64,000 nt of DNA from Beta vulgaris subsp. vulgaris (Eukaryota; Streptophyta; Magnoliopsida; Caryophyllales; Amaranthaceae), in NCBI RefSeq assembly GCF_026745355.1, contig NC_079207.1, positions 15,958,650 through 16,022,649 on the forward strand. The letters are read 5' to 3'. The position numbers and the translations under genes were made by a program. The number at the start of each line of letters is the position of its first letter. Positions within the stretch are counted from its first letter, which is position 1. Shown piece after piece: positions 1 to 11,883 of the stretch. The notes under the pieces were generated by a model that saw nothing but the letters and a program-made list of their open reading frames with translations, searched no databases and was not told the origin of the DNA.

Positions 1-2444
1 GTAATACCATTCTCTTACCCAAACTCTATTGACATTATTATTTTTATCCTCAAATCCTTGGAAGTTTTTTCTAAAATAATTTATCATGGCATAACGTCCA
101 TTTTTCAATTTTTCACTAAAAAGAAAATTACTGAAAGCTAATAAAATCAATTATAAAACTTATGAATAATATATTTGATAATTGTAACTGCTTGTGGCAT
201 CGTCTGGGCCAAAAATACTGATTTTGTTTTTAAAGATTAAATGAGTAGTACATTCAACGTGGTTCATAAAATGGCTAATCACATGACTACATGAGAAGGA
301 TATTGAAGAAGAGGGTGTAGCCTTGTAGAAATAGCAATTTATGCACGCGATGCGTGCCTCACTTTTTTAAAACATAATTTATATATTTTTTGGGCATAAA
401 TAAAGGTAAAATTTGAACATTAGACATGTTTTTGGGCTAACTAATTTTGTTGATTAAATTTATATCACTTAATCAAACCTGTCTTTTATTATTCAGTTTA
501 TTTATACTTTCTTTAATGTTTTTAAACTTAAAACTGATGAGCGATAAAAGAATATTATGCAGATTTATTAAGGATTTCTTATATTTTTATCAACAAAGTA
601 TTTTACTTTAATTAAATTATTTCACTTTGTTAATTGATTGTATTTTTCTCTTTGATTTACTACTTGACTGTGTATTTATTGAGAAAATATGTGATTCATA
701 TAATTTTCTTTGTTAATCTTTTGATGCTATATTTGAGTTTGATTTTCTTTTCTCTTTTTTTGGTAGAGTGGTTGATTTACTAAGGGGCAATTAAGTAAAT
801 TTATTGGGGGACACCATAGCTTCCCCCTTCCCTTATATAATAGAGCTAACGGAAGCGATAAAAGCATATAAAAGATCGAGCTCATAAGTGCAGGGAGTAG
901 ATGGGGGTGTGTAAAGAGGCATGTTGCATAGGGTCTCAGAATTATAAGGACCCTAAAATATCTTATTTTCCACCTTTAATAAATTTCCCGAAGATCAATC
1001 TTTTCATTTTAAACTTTTCATCTTTAACTAGTTTTTTTTTGTCCGGACGATGCCTCGAGTCAGTTACAACAAACAAATATGTTATTATTTTCTAATTTCA
1101 TAATTTATTTTGCTACTTTTCGTATTTTCCGTCCATTAAATAATTGAAAAATTCATGTCATGACGTGGTAAGTAAAAAAAAAATGAAAGGTTTGATTTGA
1201 AAATAATATCTTAAAAGGAATTATGGTAAGAGAATATGACATCAATATTCTCTTGTAAGTTATGTAATAAGAGTGTTAGAGATGTATATACTAGTTTAAG
1301 TCTTTTTAGTTAATTATAATTATTACAAGACTTCATCATAAATTATTTGAAATGTTAGACAACAAAATCATAGTGTATTGATGGTTAAGCTCTTACTTTT
1401 CATTTCAAAGGTCACGTGTTGGATAACTTACACAGTTACACTTACACATTTTTAAAAAAAATGAGTACACATAGACAAAAAACATTTGCATTAGAAATTT
1501 GAGGAGCGCATCACGTGGCACAAGGCTTTCTTTCGCACACCTTTTAATATATTTGTATAGATATCTCAATCTTCCATTTTTATTTTTTTATAATTTGAGG
1601 GCCTAATTTTCATGTTAAAATAGAAGCTCGAAATTTTCAGAAAGCTCCTATATATAAGTGTTCGGAAATTGTGAAAACATGTAATCTTAAATGTTACATA
1701 TTATCATCCCTTCTTCAATAAAGTACTGGATTCCAAGATTTTAAGATCTTATCTCAAACCCAAAGTTGCATAATATTTGAATACAGCTTTTTTCAACTAG
1801 CTAAGAATTAAGATAGAGAATCGAAAGAGCAAATTCGTTAAAAGCATATTCTTGGAACATTGCATGTATGTGCGTGACAAGCACCCTTATACATGCTGTG
1901 TCATTGCCCATTATTGGTCATTGCCTTGCCTCTTATTTTATAAATAATGCTGATTTCTTCTTCTCTTACAATTACTTTGGGTGGGAAGTGATTAGCTGGG
2001 AAACTACTAGTTTAGTTAGGTATTCACCCCCCCGAACACCTCACTTCCAATTTTAGCACTTATGAACCAGAAAGTATGAGACTCTTTATGTTCTTTTTTT
2101 CTTTTTATTGTATTTTCACATATTTTTATGTAATTATAGCCATTAATACTTTTACTTTTAAATAACGTAAAGTCGATAATTTAAATATACACATTATAAG
2201 AATCTAACAAAATCTCATTTTATAATGTGTTTTTGTTATATGTGTGTAATACTTTGTGGTCATATTCTAGCTCATTAATCAATATATTCCATTCAAGAAG
2301 GAAAATTGAAGACTTGATGTAATTTTGTAAAAAAATATATTCTATTAGTATAATTATTTATTACTATCTAACAGACGAATTTTTCGTATGCCATCATAAA
2401 TCCTCAATATTTATCACTGAAAACTAACATTAAGCTGAAAATTA
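1..2444. other. AT-rich intergenic DNA, no gene seen
   Basis: About 2.4 kb of AT-rich sequence. The short open frames at 901-1095 and 1868-2056 have low-complexity or unrecognisable translations, no start context and no homology I recognise. I see no tRNA, no splice-bounded exon and no complete transposon ends. It could be part of a very long intron of the BEL1-like gene downstream. Confidence 0.5.
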
Positions 2445-2755
2445 AAAATCGACCTTTTTGTTCATTTTGCAGATTTTTGCTCATTTTATGTTTTTGCTCA
2501 TTTTTAAAAACTTTTGTTCATTTTACCAAACTTTCACTCATTTCACGAAGTTTTTGCTCATTTTACAAACTTTGGTTCATTTTATGTTTTTTGCTCATTA
2601 TATTTTCGCCCATTTTAAGAAACTTTTGCTCATTTTACAAATTTTTGCTCATTTTATGTTTTTTTTGCTAATTATATATATTTTCTCATTTTAAGAAATT
2701 TTTACTCATTTTATCGTTTTGCTCATTTTCAGAGACTTTTTACTCATTTTATATT
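2445..2755. repeat. Degenerate minisatellite, TTTTGCTCATTTTA-like unit
   Basis: The motif TTTTGCTCATTTTA (variants TTTTGTTCATTTTA and TTTTACTCATTTTA) recurs roughly every 20-25 bases about a dozen times, separated by short runs such as CAAAC or AGAAAC. The unit length is not constant, so this is an old, slipped array. Open frames through it (2458-2694 and 2477-2671) are the repeat read as F/L/I-rich peptide and are not genes. Confidence 0.75.
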
Positions 2756-3462
2756 GCAGTTTTCAGCATATATAAGGAGTGGTTTTCACGTCTATTCATA
2801 TAAATAAAATTAATATGTTTTGAAACTTGAGTTATCAATGTCATCTGTTGATATAGAATATTCCTCTTAGCAAATTATAACCTATATCAATGTGAATCCC
2901 AAAACGCAAAGAGCATACACATAAAAGATTTATATACAAAGAATATAATAATATTTTTAAAAGAGAGTGAGTATTATCTGAAACAAAAACAATAACGCCA
3001 ACGTGCCCAAGGATAATAAATCCTTGTTGAGAGAAAAATTAGAAAATAGATGTATATTTCTTTCAAGTACGAAGATCGGAGGGAAATAATTTTATCCAAA
3101 ATAAAACATAAAGAAAATAAAACTGCTTGCATGTATATGTAGACATTTGGGTATTACATACTCCTTCCACCCAAATTAATTGTCATTGTTTTTTTGATTG
3201 TCCAATATATATGTCATATATTCTTTTTGGCTATTATTTTCTCTACTTTCACTTTTCTAAAAATTTGTGTCCAAATGGTTTGTGAGAATTAATAAAAATA
3301 AAATTTTTACAAAGAGGTACAAGGAAAAAGTTAAGAAAAACACCTAATGAATTAAGAAGGATAAATTGATTTAGTGTAGGCTCAGTACCAATAATAAAAT
3401 CTAGCATTTAGAATAATGGTAGTAGGTTTCTTATTCTTTCATATGATTATCATTAATAAATA
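2756..3462. other. AT-rich spacer with a possible Stowaway remnant
   Basis: No gene. Near 3160 the sequence TACTCCTTCCACCCAAATT resembles a degenerate Stowaway left end (TACTCCCTCCGTCCC), but I cannot find a matching right end before 3462, so it is left as a possible remnant. Confidence 0.35.
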
Positions 3463-3720
3463 CTCCCTCCGTCCCATAATATAGTGCCTACTTCATTTTT
3501 GGTGGGTCAAAGTTTAAAATCTTTGACCGAACATTCTCATTTGTATGTATAAAAAAACATATTCATGTGGGATCTTATTGGATTCGTCTAAATGTATAGT
3601 TTCATAATATCAACTTTTTATATTTTTTATTAATACGAAATTGAAGATATTAAAGGTCAAAGTTACATCTTAAAGATTGTGTAAAAAAGAAACAAGCACT
3701 ATATTTTGGGACGGAGGGAG
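3463..3720. mobile_element. Stowaway-type MITE (Tc1/mariner)
   Basis: Begins CTCCCTCCGTCCCATAATAT directly after TA (3461-3462) and ends with ATATTTTGGGACGGAGGGAG. The two ends are inverted repeats with the classic plant Stowaway terminus CTCCCTCCGTCCC. Length about 258 bp, non-coding. The right flank reads ACAGGAGTA rather than a clean TA, so the right TSD is imperfect. Confidence 0.85.
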
Positions 3721-5119
3721 ACAGGAGTAATAATAAACCTCAATACGTAGGCGGTAGCAACTAGCACCCACCAATTAACATGGCCCGTTTCCGGCTACGT
3801 ACTACAAAACGCGAGTAATTATGATATTGATACAAGTTAGATTGGAAGGATTCTCAATATGAATATATAAAAGGCAAGTGTAATATTTATTTTGTCCTTA
3901 GTAGTCTAATTATTGCCTAGAAAGACAAGAGAAGGCTAGTCCTCTAAATTACAGGTATCCCACAAGTCTTGTAGCCCTACTTGAAGAAGGATACCATGGA
4001 AGTTATAGGTGATGCGTCCAATTTATTGTCAGTTGTATGAGAAGCCAATTAAAAGGAAGGACATAAAAAGAAAGAAAGACAGAAATCTGCGCGATTATGA
4101 CGCTTTTGCTGTTCAGTACGTTCTTATCACAAATGACAGCAGCAGCCAGCGCCCAGCAGTAGTAACATAAAATCATCATAACTCTCTTTCATCCCATTTT
4201 TGTTTTTCGTTTCTACCATAAGTTTGGCAGCCAATCTTACAATAAAGTCATTAAAATTCATCCCTAACAATAACAATTAAGGATTACCAAGCTGTATCTC
4301 GAGTTGTTGGTAGGAGTTTCACCTTAAGATCGTCGTTCAATTTTTACTATGATACTCCGATGAGTATTTCATCTGTTATATATCAGGTCTCGTTCTTTTA
4401 GACTGAGATAAACTGAATTGTAGAGATAATTAAACTGAATTAAAAAAAAGTCCCAAATAATAGGACTTTAATCTTACTTTAAAGAATATGGCCTACAATC
4501 TGGAGTGAATTTCGTCTAGCAAAATTTTACTTCTTACAAAGTTACAATACAAGAAAAGTAATCATATAAGTCACAGTAAATCAATGAGTTTCGCCTATGC
4601 GCATACAAAAATTTGGCTTCCTTTGCTTTCACTGTAAATGTTTTTTGTTTGGCTGTAAGTTGTGTGTGTTGAGGAAAGGATAACATGCATGCATAGGTCA
4701 TTAGGTCCTGGAAGAGGGTGGTCCTCTATGCCCTATAGAAAGTAGGGCCTTTTACTATAATTGTATCCACTACTACTATTCACCCTTCACTTTCATTAAA
4801 TTGAATGCCCTCAAACTACAATTCAGTATGGTCAATTCTCAAATCATCAGTACTGCCAGTGCCACTTATTCAGTGTCTCCTTTTAAATTATTGAACCGCG
4901 TATTTAATTCTTCTATGAAATTAATTCTTACAAATCTTAAGTTGGTATACTTCCAATCAACTACCTCTGGTGTATATATATACTTACTCTATTCTTTTTC
5001 TATTGCAATAAGTAGGGTTTTAGATTATTCATCCACCATCCTTTTACTATATATTGTGATTTGTGATTATCCATCCACCAAACCTTATTTTGTTAATAGT
5101 TTTTAGCCCCGGGTGTGGC
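3721..5119. other. Intergenic DNA, no gene seen
   Basis: AT-rich with no recognisable exon or complete element. The open frame 4801-5106 (+) translates to a hydrophobic, unrecognised peptide without support. Confidence 0.45.
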
Positions 5120-5511
5120 CGGGGTGTTAACAAGCTGAACCGAGAACGAGCCTGGGGTTGCTCGGCTTGGCTCGGCTCGTTACACTTTTACTCGAACTCG
5201 AACTGAGTCTCGAGCTTTTTTGAGCTTAAATTTTCTAGTTCAATTTATCTTAAAACTCAATTTGAGTTATAAAATTATCTTATATATTTAATAAATAGGT
5301 TTAAACTACTTAATTACTTTGAGTTTTCACAAGTGTTATGTATAATTTAAGTATAACTTTTCATTTATTTTGTATAATATGAAAAATAATGTAGCTAAAA
5401 TGTATTTCGAGCTTGCTCACGAACTTTTTGAATTGAACTTTGTTATGCCCGGCTCTAAAAAAGTTCGAGCCGAGCTCATAATTTGCGAGCCATGCAGGCT
5501 CATTAACACCC
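5120..5511. mobile_element. MITE with GGGGTGTTAA termini
   Basis: Left end GGGGTGTTAACAAGCTGAAC and right end GCAGGCTCATTAACACCC form an imperfect terminal inverted repeat. The subterminal parts are rich in GAGCTCG / CGAGCTC motifs (GGCTCGGCTCG on the left, GAGCCGAGCTC on the right) and can fold back. About 390 bp, non-coding. The superfamily is not certain; a hAT-like MITE is plausible. I could not define the target duplication. Confidence 0.6.
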
Positions 5512-5776
5512 TTTGTCTCGAGTTATGCTCTAGGCAATTACAATTTCCATGTATACATATTTTATTTTAAAATTATAAGACCCAATATTACTTGATTTAA
5601 TGGTTAAAACTTTAGTATATATGCTCAATCAAAGTCATGGGATCAAATCTTATATCATGCATTTTCTATTTTTTTTTTTTTTTTGTATATGGAGTACATA
5701 AAGCAAACACTATAAGAGATAGTGCCACATGGCACATTTCTTGTTTAGGTATACCTTTTAATAAATTAGTATCGAT
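5512..5776. other. Spacer, no gene seen
   Basis: AT-rich with a poly-T run near 5670-5690. Nothing supportable. Confidence 0.4.
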
Positions 5777-6758
5777 TAGAGCTCTCAAAAAATGACCTAA
5801 TATGAGAATCCGACTCGAACCTGTAGTGACCTGTAACTGACTTGCACCTGAAATTTTGGTAAGACAGGTCACCTATAACCTGACCTTTACTCAACCTGAT
5901 AATAATTGATACATGATCTTGATCCAATAATTTATGATCTGAACCGACACCCGTCCAAAAAAGGCCGATAACTGAAGAGATCCGACCAGACAATGACCTA
6001 AACCCGATTCCACACCTAACTTGATTAGGACCTGAAAGCGATTATAACTCGAGGCAACCTATTATTATCCTAACCTGTTGTAACCCGTTACGTGATTTAC
6101 AAACATGTTGCAACCCGATCAAGGTTTTATTCAAGTTGTTGTTATATGTTGCCCTATTTTATCCGACTTGTCGATTGTTGATAACTCGACTTGTCATTAA
6201 CTTCATCACATAGTAATAACATATATCGTAAGCTAACACTACTATAAATGGTATATGACTAGATGAACTATTCCAGCATCGATCTTTGATTATATATTAA
6301 ATAATCATATGAATTTGAAGAAGTGCCACACAAGCTTTATGACCCGTTTCATACTCAAAGCGAGCCAAAACCAAGTATGGCACAACCAATTATAAAACAA
6401 CCCGATAACTACCGACCTGAACTTGACTCAAACTTGACCTATAACGCTATTGTTAGAACTGTTAAGTATTCAACCCACACATGACTTGAACCTGAAAGCA
6501 CCCGTTAAACCTGCAATAAACCCGATCCGACACCACATGACCACGAAAGATGACATGTTGTGTATTGATTAACCGCGTTGAACCCGACCAGACCTCAAAG
6601 AAGAAACAAACCGAGGCTGACCTGATCGAATTACCGTCGTTCTCGACCTGCACCCGACCTGTTTGATTTATTGACCTGACACGATCTGATCGAACATGAC
6701 CTGAAACCTAAGATGACCTAACCAGAATCTGCCTCGAGTAACTGAATTGACCGCTCTA
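5777..6758. mobile_element. Non-coding element filled with ACCTGA/ACCCGA repeats
   Basis: Starts TAGAGCTCTCAAAAAATGACC and ends in GAATTGACCGCTCTA, an imperfect inverted repeat (TAGAGC..TCAA). Between them short motifs ACCTGA, ACCCGA and GACCTG recur dozens of times without a fixed period. No transposase. It resembles plant MITEs (possibly hAT-type) whose internal sequence is a degenerate array of transposase-site-like motifs. Small minus-strand frames inside it are incidental. Confidence 0.5.
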
Positions 6759-7331
6759 GTATAGATTTAATATTGGTTGTAGCTTTTTATGTCCTTGAGC
6801 CACAACTTGATTGTTAATATATAGATTGCCCATAGTATATATGAAGGAAGATAATGTATGTAGCTCTTAGGAATACATATAAGAAGTTAAAGATGAAAAT
6901 ATCATGTAATAAATAAATATTAGTTACATTAATTGACATGTAATTATATCCTAAATTAATAAAACTATTGGAAATACTTTTAATGATTTTATGTGTAGCC
7001 TTTACCTGATCGGTGCATGTATCAAAATCATGAAAATAGAGTAATAGGCTACATTTGAGTCTCGCGTATACGGCTATAAAGTCAATCTTTGCGCTCAATT
7101 TTAGCACATTACTTGTTCTTTTAATGTCTAATGAATGCAACACATGTTTTTTTTTTTTTTTTTTTATTTTGAGAGGATGAATGCAACACATGTTGTTCTG
7201 AGTAAATTTGTCACTAGCTTTTTATACTAGGGTTTTGGATATATTTATGGCAAAAAATGGTAGTAATGAATTAGAATGAATTAATTAATGGCAAAAAAAT
7301 GGTTGTAATGAAGTACTCCATATTGAAACAG
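6759..7331 (+). other. Likely 3' part of the last BEL1-like intron
   Basis: AT-rich, with a poly-T run at about 7147-7166, ending in the acceptor-like TTGAAACAG at 7323-7331 just before the homeodomain exon. I searched it by eye for the short exon that normally precedes (encoding a TGL-RNQ-type homeodomain segment) and did not find it. Confidence 0.5.
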
Positions 7332-7937
7332 GTATCAAACTGGTTCATAAATGCAAGAGTGAGGTTGTGGAAACCCATGATTGAAGAGATGTACCAACAA
7401 GAGGCCAAAGAAAGAGAAGAAGAGAGAGAAAGAGAAAGAGAAAGAGAAGGAAACCAAACGAGTAGCAGCACCAGCAACAGCTTTGCAACACAACAGCAAC
7501 AGCAACAGCAACAACAACAACAACAACAACAACAACAAGCAGCAAGTGCACAGAACCCAATATCTTCTGCTGTTGCTGTTACTGTTGCTGCATCAACCTC
7601 TGTGTTATCAGAAGGCAAAAGATCCGCTGATACAATGACACCACCACTCGTGGGCCCACCACCTGACCGTGACACTTCAATCCTTGAATTCAATAGACAA
7701 CACCACCATCAGCACCACCACCCGCCACCGCCTCACTCAGTCACCGTCCCGCCTAGTGGGTCCCAGGATTTCTTAGATGACACGTGTCACTTTAGCCCTG
7801 ACAATGTGGGCCCCACCACTATGATAAGGTTTGGAACTACAACTGGTGACGTGTCACTTACTTTAGGGCTCCGTCATGCCGGGAATGCCCCGGAAAAAGG
7901 TGCTGCTTTTTCTGTTAGGGACTTTGGGAGCTGCTAA
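7332..7937 (+). CDS. BEL1-like homeodomain protein, last exon only
   Basis: Encodes the C-terminal ~201 residues of a BEL1-like (BELL, TALE class) homeodomain transcription factor, a nuclear DNA-binding protein that normally works as a heterodimer with KNOX proteins. The exon opens with [20 protein letters not shown], the recognition helix of the TALE homeodomain (WFINAR core) plus the conserved BELL extension. It follows a splice acceptor (ACAG at 7328-7331) at the position where BELL genes usually have their last intron. Next come an ER-rich stretch, a 16-residue polyglutamine tract (about 7492-7539), an H/P-rich stretch, and near the end [10 protein letters not shown], the conserved C-terminal ZIBEL motif. 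It stops with TAA at 7935-7937. The in-frame ATG at 7299 lies in the intron and is not a start. The [19 protein letters not shown] ending looks closest to BEL1 itself, but this is from memory. Upstream exons (SKY/BELL domains and homeodomain helices 1-2) were not found in this window: either a very long intron or a gene fragment. Confidence 0.88.
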   Translation, partial: VSNWFINARVRLWKPMIEEMYQQEAKEREEEREREREREGNQTSSSTSNSFATQQQQQQQQQQQQQQQQAASAQNPISSAVAVTVAASTSVLSEGKRSADTMTPPLVGPPPDRDTSILEFNRQHHHQHHHPPPPHSVTVPPSGSQDFLDDTCHFSPDNVGPTTMIRFGTTTGDVSLTLGLRHAGNAPEKGAAFSVRDFGSC

Positions 7938-8628
7938 TTTTATGTATCTTCATTTTTATACTATTCTTTTTATGTTCTTTTTGTTAACAACAAAAAAATA
8001 TATGCGGGAAAGACGTACGAATTTGAAAAATAATATGTCTTCCTAGCTTAAAAGAAAAGGAAAAGGGGAAGTGAAAAAGGATATAAACCCTGGTGTGAGG
8101 GACGTAGCTAAGTTAGCTAGCTAGCTAGGTTGGTCCATGATTTTTTTTTTTAAAAGAATTGTTGAAAATTGTATAGTAGAAGATCAAGCTATTTTGTTCA
8201 TTTTGTTTTCCTTATTTGTTATTGGGGGGTGCTAGTTAATTATGTATTGATTTTGCTACTGATCAATAAGCAGAAACATAGTAAGAGAAAGGAGGAAGAG
8301 GGCCAAGAAGTGATGAGTAGTATAACAATATATCATGATTTGGCTAGCTACTTATATAATTTATAATTAATGGCATATGATATGAAGTTTTATGTTGTTG
8401 ACATAAAAAAAGGGCTTTTATATTTATCTTTTATTTAGTTAAAAAATTAACAATCAAGTTATAGGGGCCTAGTTATATATGTTAGAAATTTAGAATGATT
8501 CAAATGGGAGCGGTTATATATAAATGAATGATTGGAATGATGGATTGGCAGCCCTAATGTTTGAGAAAATGAGTAGAATAACTGTGTGACATCTAATTAA
8601 TTATAATTAATGGTCACGTTACATTGTG
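7938..8628 (+). other. 3' flank/probable 3' UTR of the BEL1-like exon
   Basis: T-rich sequence after the stop codon, including a GCTAGCTAGCTAGG run near 8113-8128. No further coding sequence is seen. The outer CACTA insertion begins at 8629 and marks the end of contiguous host DNA here; host DNA appears to resume at 20526. Confidence 0.45.
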
Positions 8629-9521
8629 CACTAGTAGAAAAACGTAGATTTGCGTCTCCTGAATTGCGTCTCCTGAATTGCGTCGTACAACAGGTAAACC
8701 GGCACGGAAGTGTAGTGGTGCATCATTTGCGTCGGACACCCATGGGGTCCAATGCAAATCATGCTTATATGCGTTGGATATACCGTGCATTCGACGGCAA
8801 AAATTAAAGGCGAATGCGTTCGAGGTTCATGTGCGTCAACTCGAATTAATGTTCGATGCAAATAATTAAAGCCAGTTAGTATAAAATAAACAAAGCATTT
8901 GCGTTGAAGGTAATTTATATGCGATGAAAATCATTGTATCCTACTATTTGTGTCGGATCTAATAAACTCATTCAACGCAAACGAGTTTCAGGCCCGCTTA
9001 TTTTGAAAAGATTTGCTACAGACCTTATAAGCCCATCCGACGCAAATGGTTTCAAGCTCACTTGCCCTTTTTATTTCCAACCCTAACAACACATCTCTTC
9101 CTCTTTCTTCCTTCATTCGTCGTCGTCACTCCTCTCTATCTTTTGATAAGAGGATTTTAGTGTGTCGTTAAGGCACTAAGAACCGCTTTCCAAACAATAT
9201 TTATAAGTCCTAACAAGCAATTACTAAGAGAATAATAAGGGCAAGTCAAGGGTCGATCCACAGGGAAAATGGGATTGATTAAAGTCTATCAAGTCCAGAC
9301 TACTGATGAGTGAGAATTTAGTCTCACTCATATCAATATTTTGGCAAGATTTACATGATAATTTTGAATCCAAATGCACTTTTTCCTTTAATTTCATCAT
9401 TTTTCATCCTCTAACGATGCATGGTAGGTAGATGGTATTTCATGGTTGTTTCCCCCTCCCCTTTGACCACTAACTACTGTTTCAATGTGGTTGCAATTGA
9501 GGATAGGTGCAAAAGGAAAAA

Positions 9522-9688
9522 GGAGCGGGCGCTCCTTGTAAAAGAGGAGCGGGCGCTCCTCCAAACCCTTGTACATGGCAGAACAAATTAGAAAAGTTGG
9601 CGCGAGGAGGGAGCTACCAAGGAGCTGGAGCTCCTAGCATGAGGAGCAAAGGAGCGGGCGCTCTCAAGGAAACAGGAGCGGGCGCTCC
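9522..9688. repeat. GC-rich hairpin cluster, GGAGCGGGCGCTCC
   Basis: Copies at 9522, 9546, 9651 (last base changed) and 9675, plus the variant GGAGCTGGAGCTCC at 9621. Each 14-mer has six-base arms that pair around a central GG. The variant changes both bases of one pair (C-G context to T-A), keeping the stem. Frames through the cluster read as GAGAP repeats and are not genes. Confidence 0.85.
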
Positions 9689-9708
9689 TTTATGCATTGA
9701 GGATGGCA

Positions 9709-11643
9709 CACTAGTACAAAATAGACGATTTGCGTCCCCTGATTTGCGTCGCATAGACACGGAAACGACGCACAGTTGGGATTTGCGTCGCACGTGGGAG
9801 GAGTGCGACGCACAACATTGCCCATTTGCGTCGCACCTTCTTTACATGCGTTGCAAAAGCCAAATGTGCGTCGGGTATCCTGACTCATTCGACGCAAATC
9901 GTCTCTACATTGAAAAAAAATTTCAAACTATCTGCGTCGCACGTCTTTTAAGTGCGTTGCAAAATACCTAATTTGCATCGCACCTATATAATGTGCGACG
10001 CACATAAACCACGAGGCCCACTACCTACCTTTTTTATTCCATAAACCCTAGCGCGCCTCATACTCTCTCTCTTCAATTTTCATTCTCAGCGCGCCTCACA
10101 CTCTCTCTCTTCAATTCTCAGCGCCTCTCTCTTCAATTCTCATTCTCAGAAACTCTCTCTCTTCAATTCTCATTCTCAGAAACTCTCTATCTTCAATTCT
10201 CATTCTCAGAAACTCTCTATCTCACTCTCTCTCAAACCCTCAAACATGTCTGTCTCTCTCAAACACTCAAACCCCCTCTCTCTCTCACCCTCAATCCCTC
10301 ACCGGTTCCTCTCACTCTCTCACCGGTTCTCTCAAACCCTCAAACACGTCTGTCTTCGGCGATAAATAGGTATAATCGCAACAAACAACCTCGTTTTCAA
10401 GATCTCCGGCGATAATTTTGTATAAACGCAACGAACAATCTGATTTTTCATTTTCGAGTTAGATCTCCGGCGAAAATTTGGTATAATCGCAACGAAAATT
10501 GAAGATCTTCGAGTATAATCTCCTGCGACTTCTTCGTGCATCTCAGGTTTTCATATCTACAATTTCGTTTTTTCATTTTTTTCATTTTTTAGATCTAATC
10601 TTCTGTTTTCTTTTTGGCGTTTATTCGTTTTTAATTTTAGATCTTATTTTTAGCGTTAATATTTTAGATCTAATTTTTGGTGTTTATTCGTTTTTGGCGT
10701 TAATTTTCTATTTTTTTTTGAGAGGAAATTAATTTTCTAGTTCATGCATATGAAATTTAGATCTAATTTTTAGCATTAATTATTTAGATCTAATTTATTT
10801 GTTTTTGGTTTTCATATCTGCGACTTTGTTTTTTTATTTTTTATATCTGATTTTTTTACTTTTATTGGCATTTATCATAGTCTGGGATTTTCTTTTTAAT
10901 TCTCTGAATTTCTTATTTTCATTTGCAGATCTGTGTAATTTGTTCTTCTCAAAGTCTTCTTCGTCGGAAACCGGCAACGGCTCATCCTTGTTTTAGTTTT
11001 ATTTTTACATTTGTAATGTAATTTGTTTACATTTAGTTTACAAATTCTTTTACATATTTACAATGTAATTTGTTTTGTATATATTGTATATATATTTTAT
11101 ACATATGTTTGTATCTAATATTTACATATTAATGCAAAAGATGTGTTTGTATATAATATTTACATATCAATGTAAAATTACTGCAATTTTAAATTGGGAA
11201 TATAGAATACCGTGAGTTTGAGAGAAAAAAATGAATTATTGCGATTTTAAGTTAGTGCAAAATATTGAGTGCAAAATATTATTGCAAAATCTCTGTAATT
11301 TGCGTCGCACTTACAGCCACGTGCGACGCAGAATACAGATGCTGACTCCTACTTTTTGGCCTGATTTGCGTCGCACATTGCTTAAGGTGCGACGCAGATG
11401 CTTGATTTGCGTCGCACATAGTTCTATGTGCGACGCAAATTACCTTATTATTTGGGGTTGTGGAGAGCCATCTGCGTCGCACCGTATACAGGGTGCGACG
11501 CAAATAGCTCAACCATCTGCGTCGCTCAGCATACGACGCAGATCATGTCTGGGTCATCTGCGTCGAGGCCTTTGCCGTCGGACCAATGTGCGACGCAAAT
11601 AGGCGCCTCACATCCGACGCAAATTGCCTTTTCTGTACTAGTG
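9709..11643. mobile_element. Non-autonomous CACTA element (TGCGTCGCAC family)
   Basis: Left end CACTAGTACAAAATAGACGA, right end GCCTTTTCTGTACTAGTG, with 3-bp duplication GCA at 9706-9708 and 11644-11646. 1935 bp, no transposase. Both ends carry many TGCGTCGCAC / GTGCGACGCA units; between 11298 and 11610 they form a series of inverted pairs about 35 bp long, each with a different loop. The interior has a CT-rich part with tandem TCTTCAATTCTCATTCTCAG units (10070-10230) and a GT..AG-bounded T-rich intron-like stretch (about 10544-10928). It sits inside the 5' LTR of the inner retrotransposon. Confidence 0.9.
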
Positions 11644-11718
11644 GCAGAAGAGGGCAGAGACTTTGGAGCTACCAAGGAGCTCCCATTGAGCAAGCACTCC
11701 TTGGAGCACTTTTTGCAA

Positions 11719-11883
11719 GGAGCGGGTGCTCCTTTATATTGAGGAGTGGGCGCTCCTCACCTGCTGGGCAGCCCCTTGTTGGCAGAAACTTTGGAGAGAC
11801 CCAGGAGCTACCAAAGAGCTCCCGCTCCGTAGCCTCATTTTGTTAGGAGCGGGGGCTCCTATTTTACAAGGAGCGGGCGCTCC
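11719..11883. repeat. GC-rich hairpin cluster continued after the CACTA insertion
   Basis: Four copies at 11719, 11743, 11846 and 11870. Two show C-to-T changes at CG sites (GGGTGCTCC and GGAGTGGG), the pattern expected from decay of methylated cytosines. Confidence 0.8.

Noticed and set aside
7271..7693. Minus-strand frames with long L, V or C runs over the BEL1-like exon
   Set aside because: They are the antisense of the CAA/CAG and AGAGAA tracts of the real exon.
9507..9971. Open frame rich in GAGAP repeats (also 11586-11911 and 14788-15099)
   Set aside because: It is the GC-rich hairpin cluster of the LTR read through, then runs into the CACTA terminus. No protein domain.
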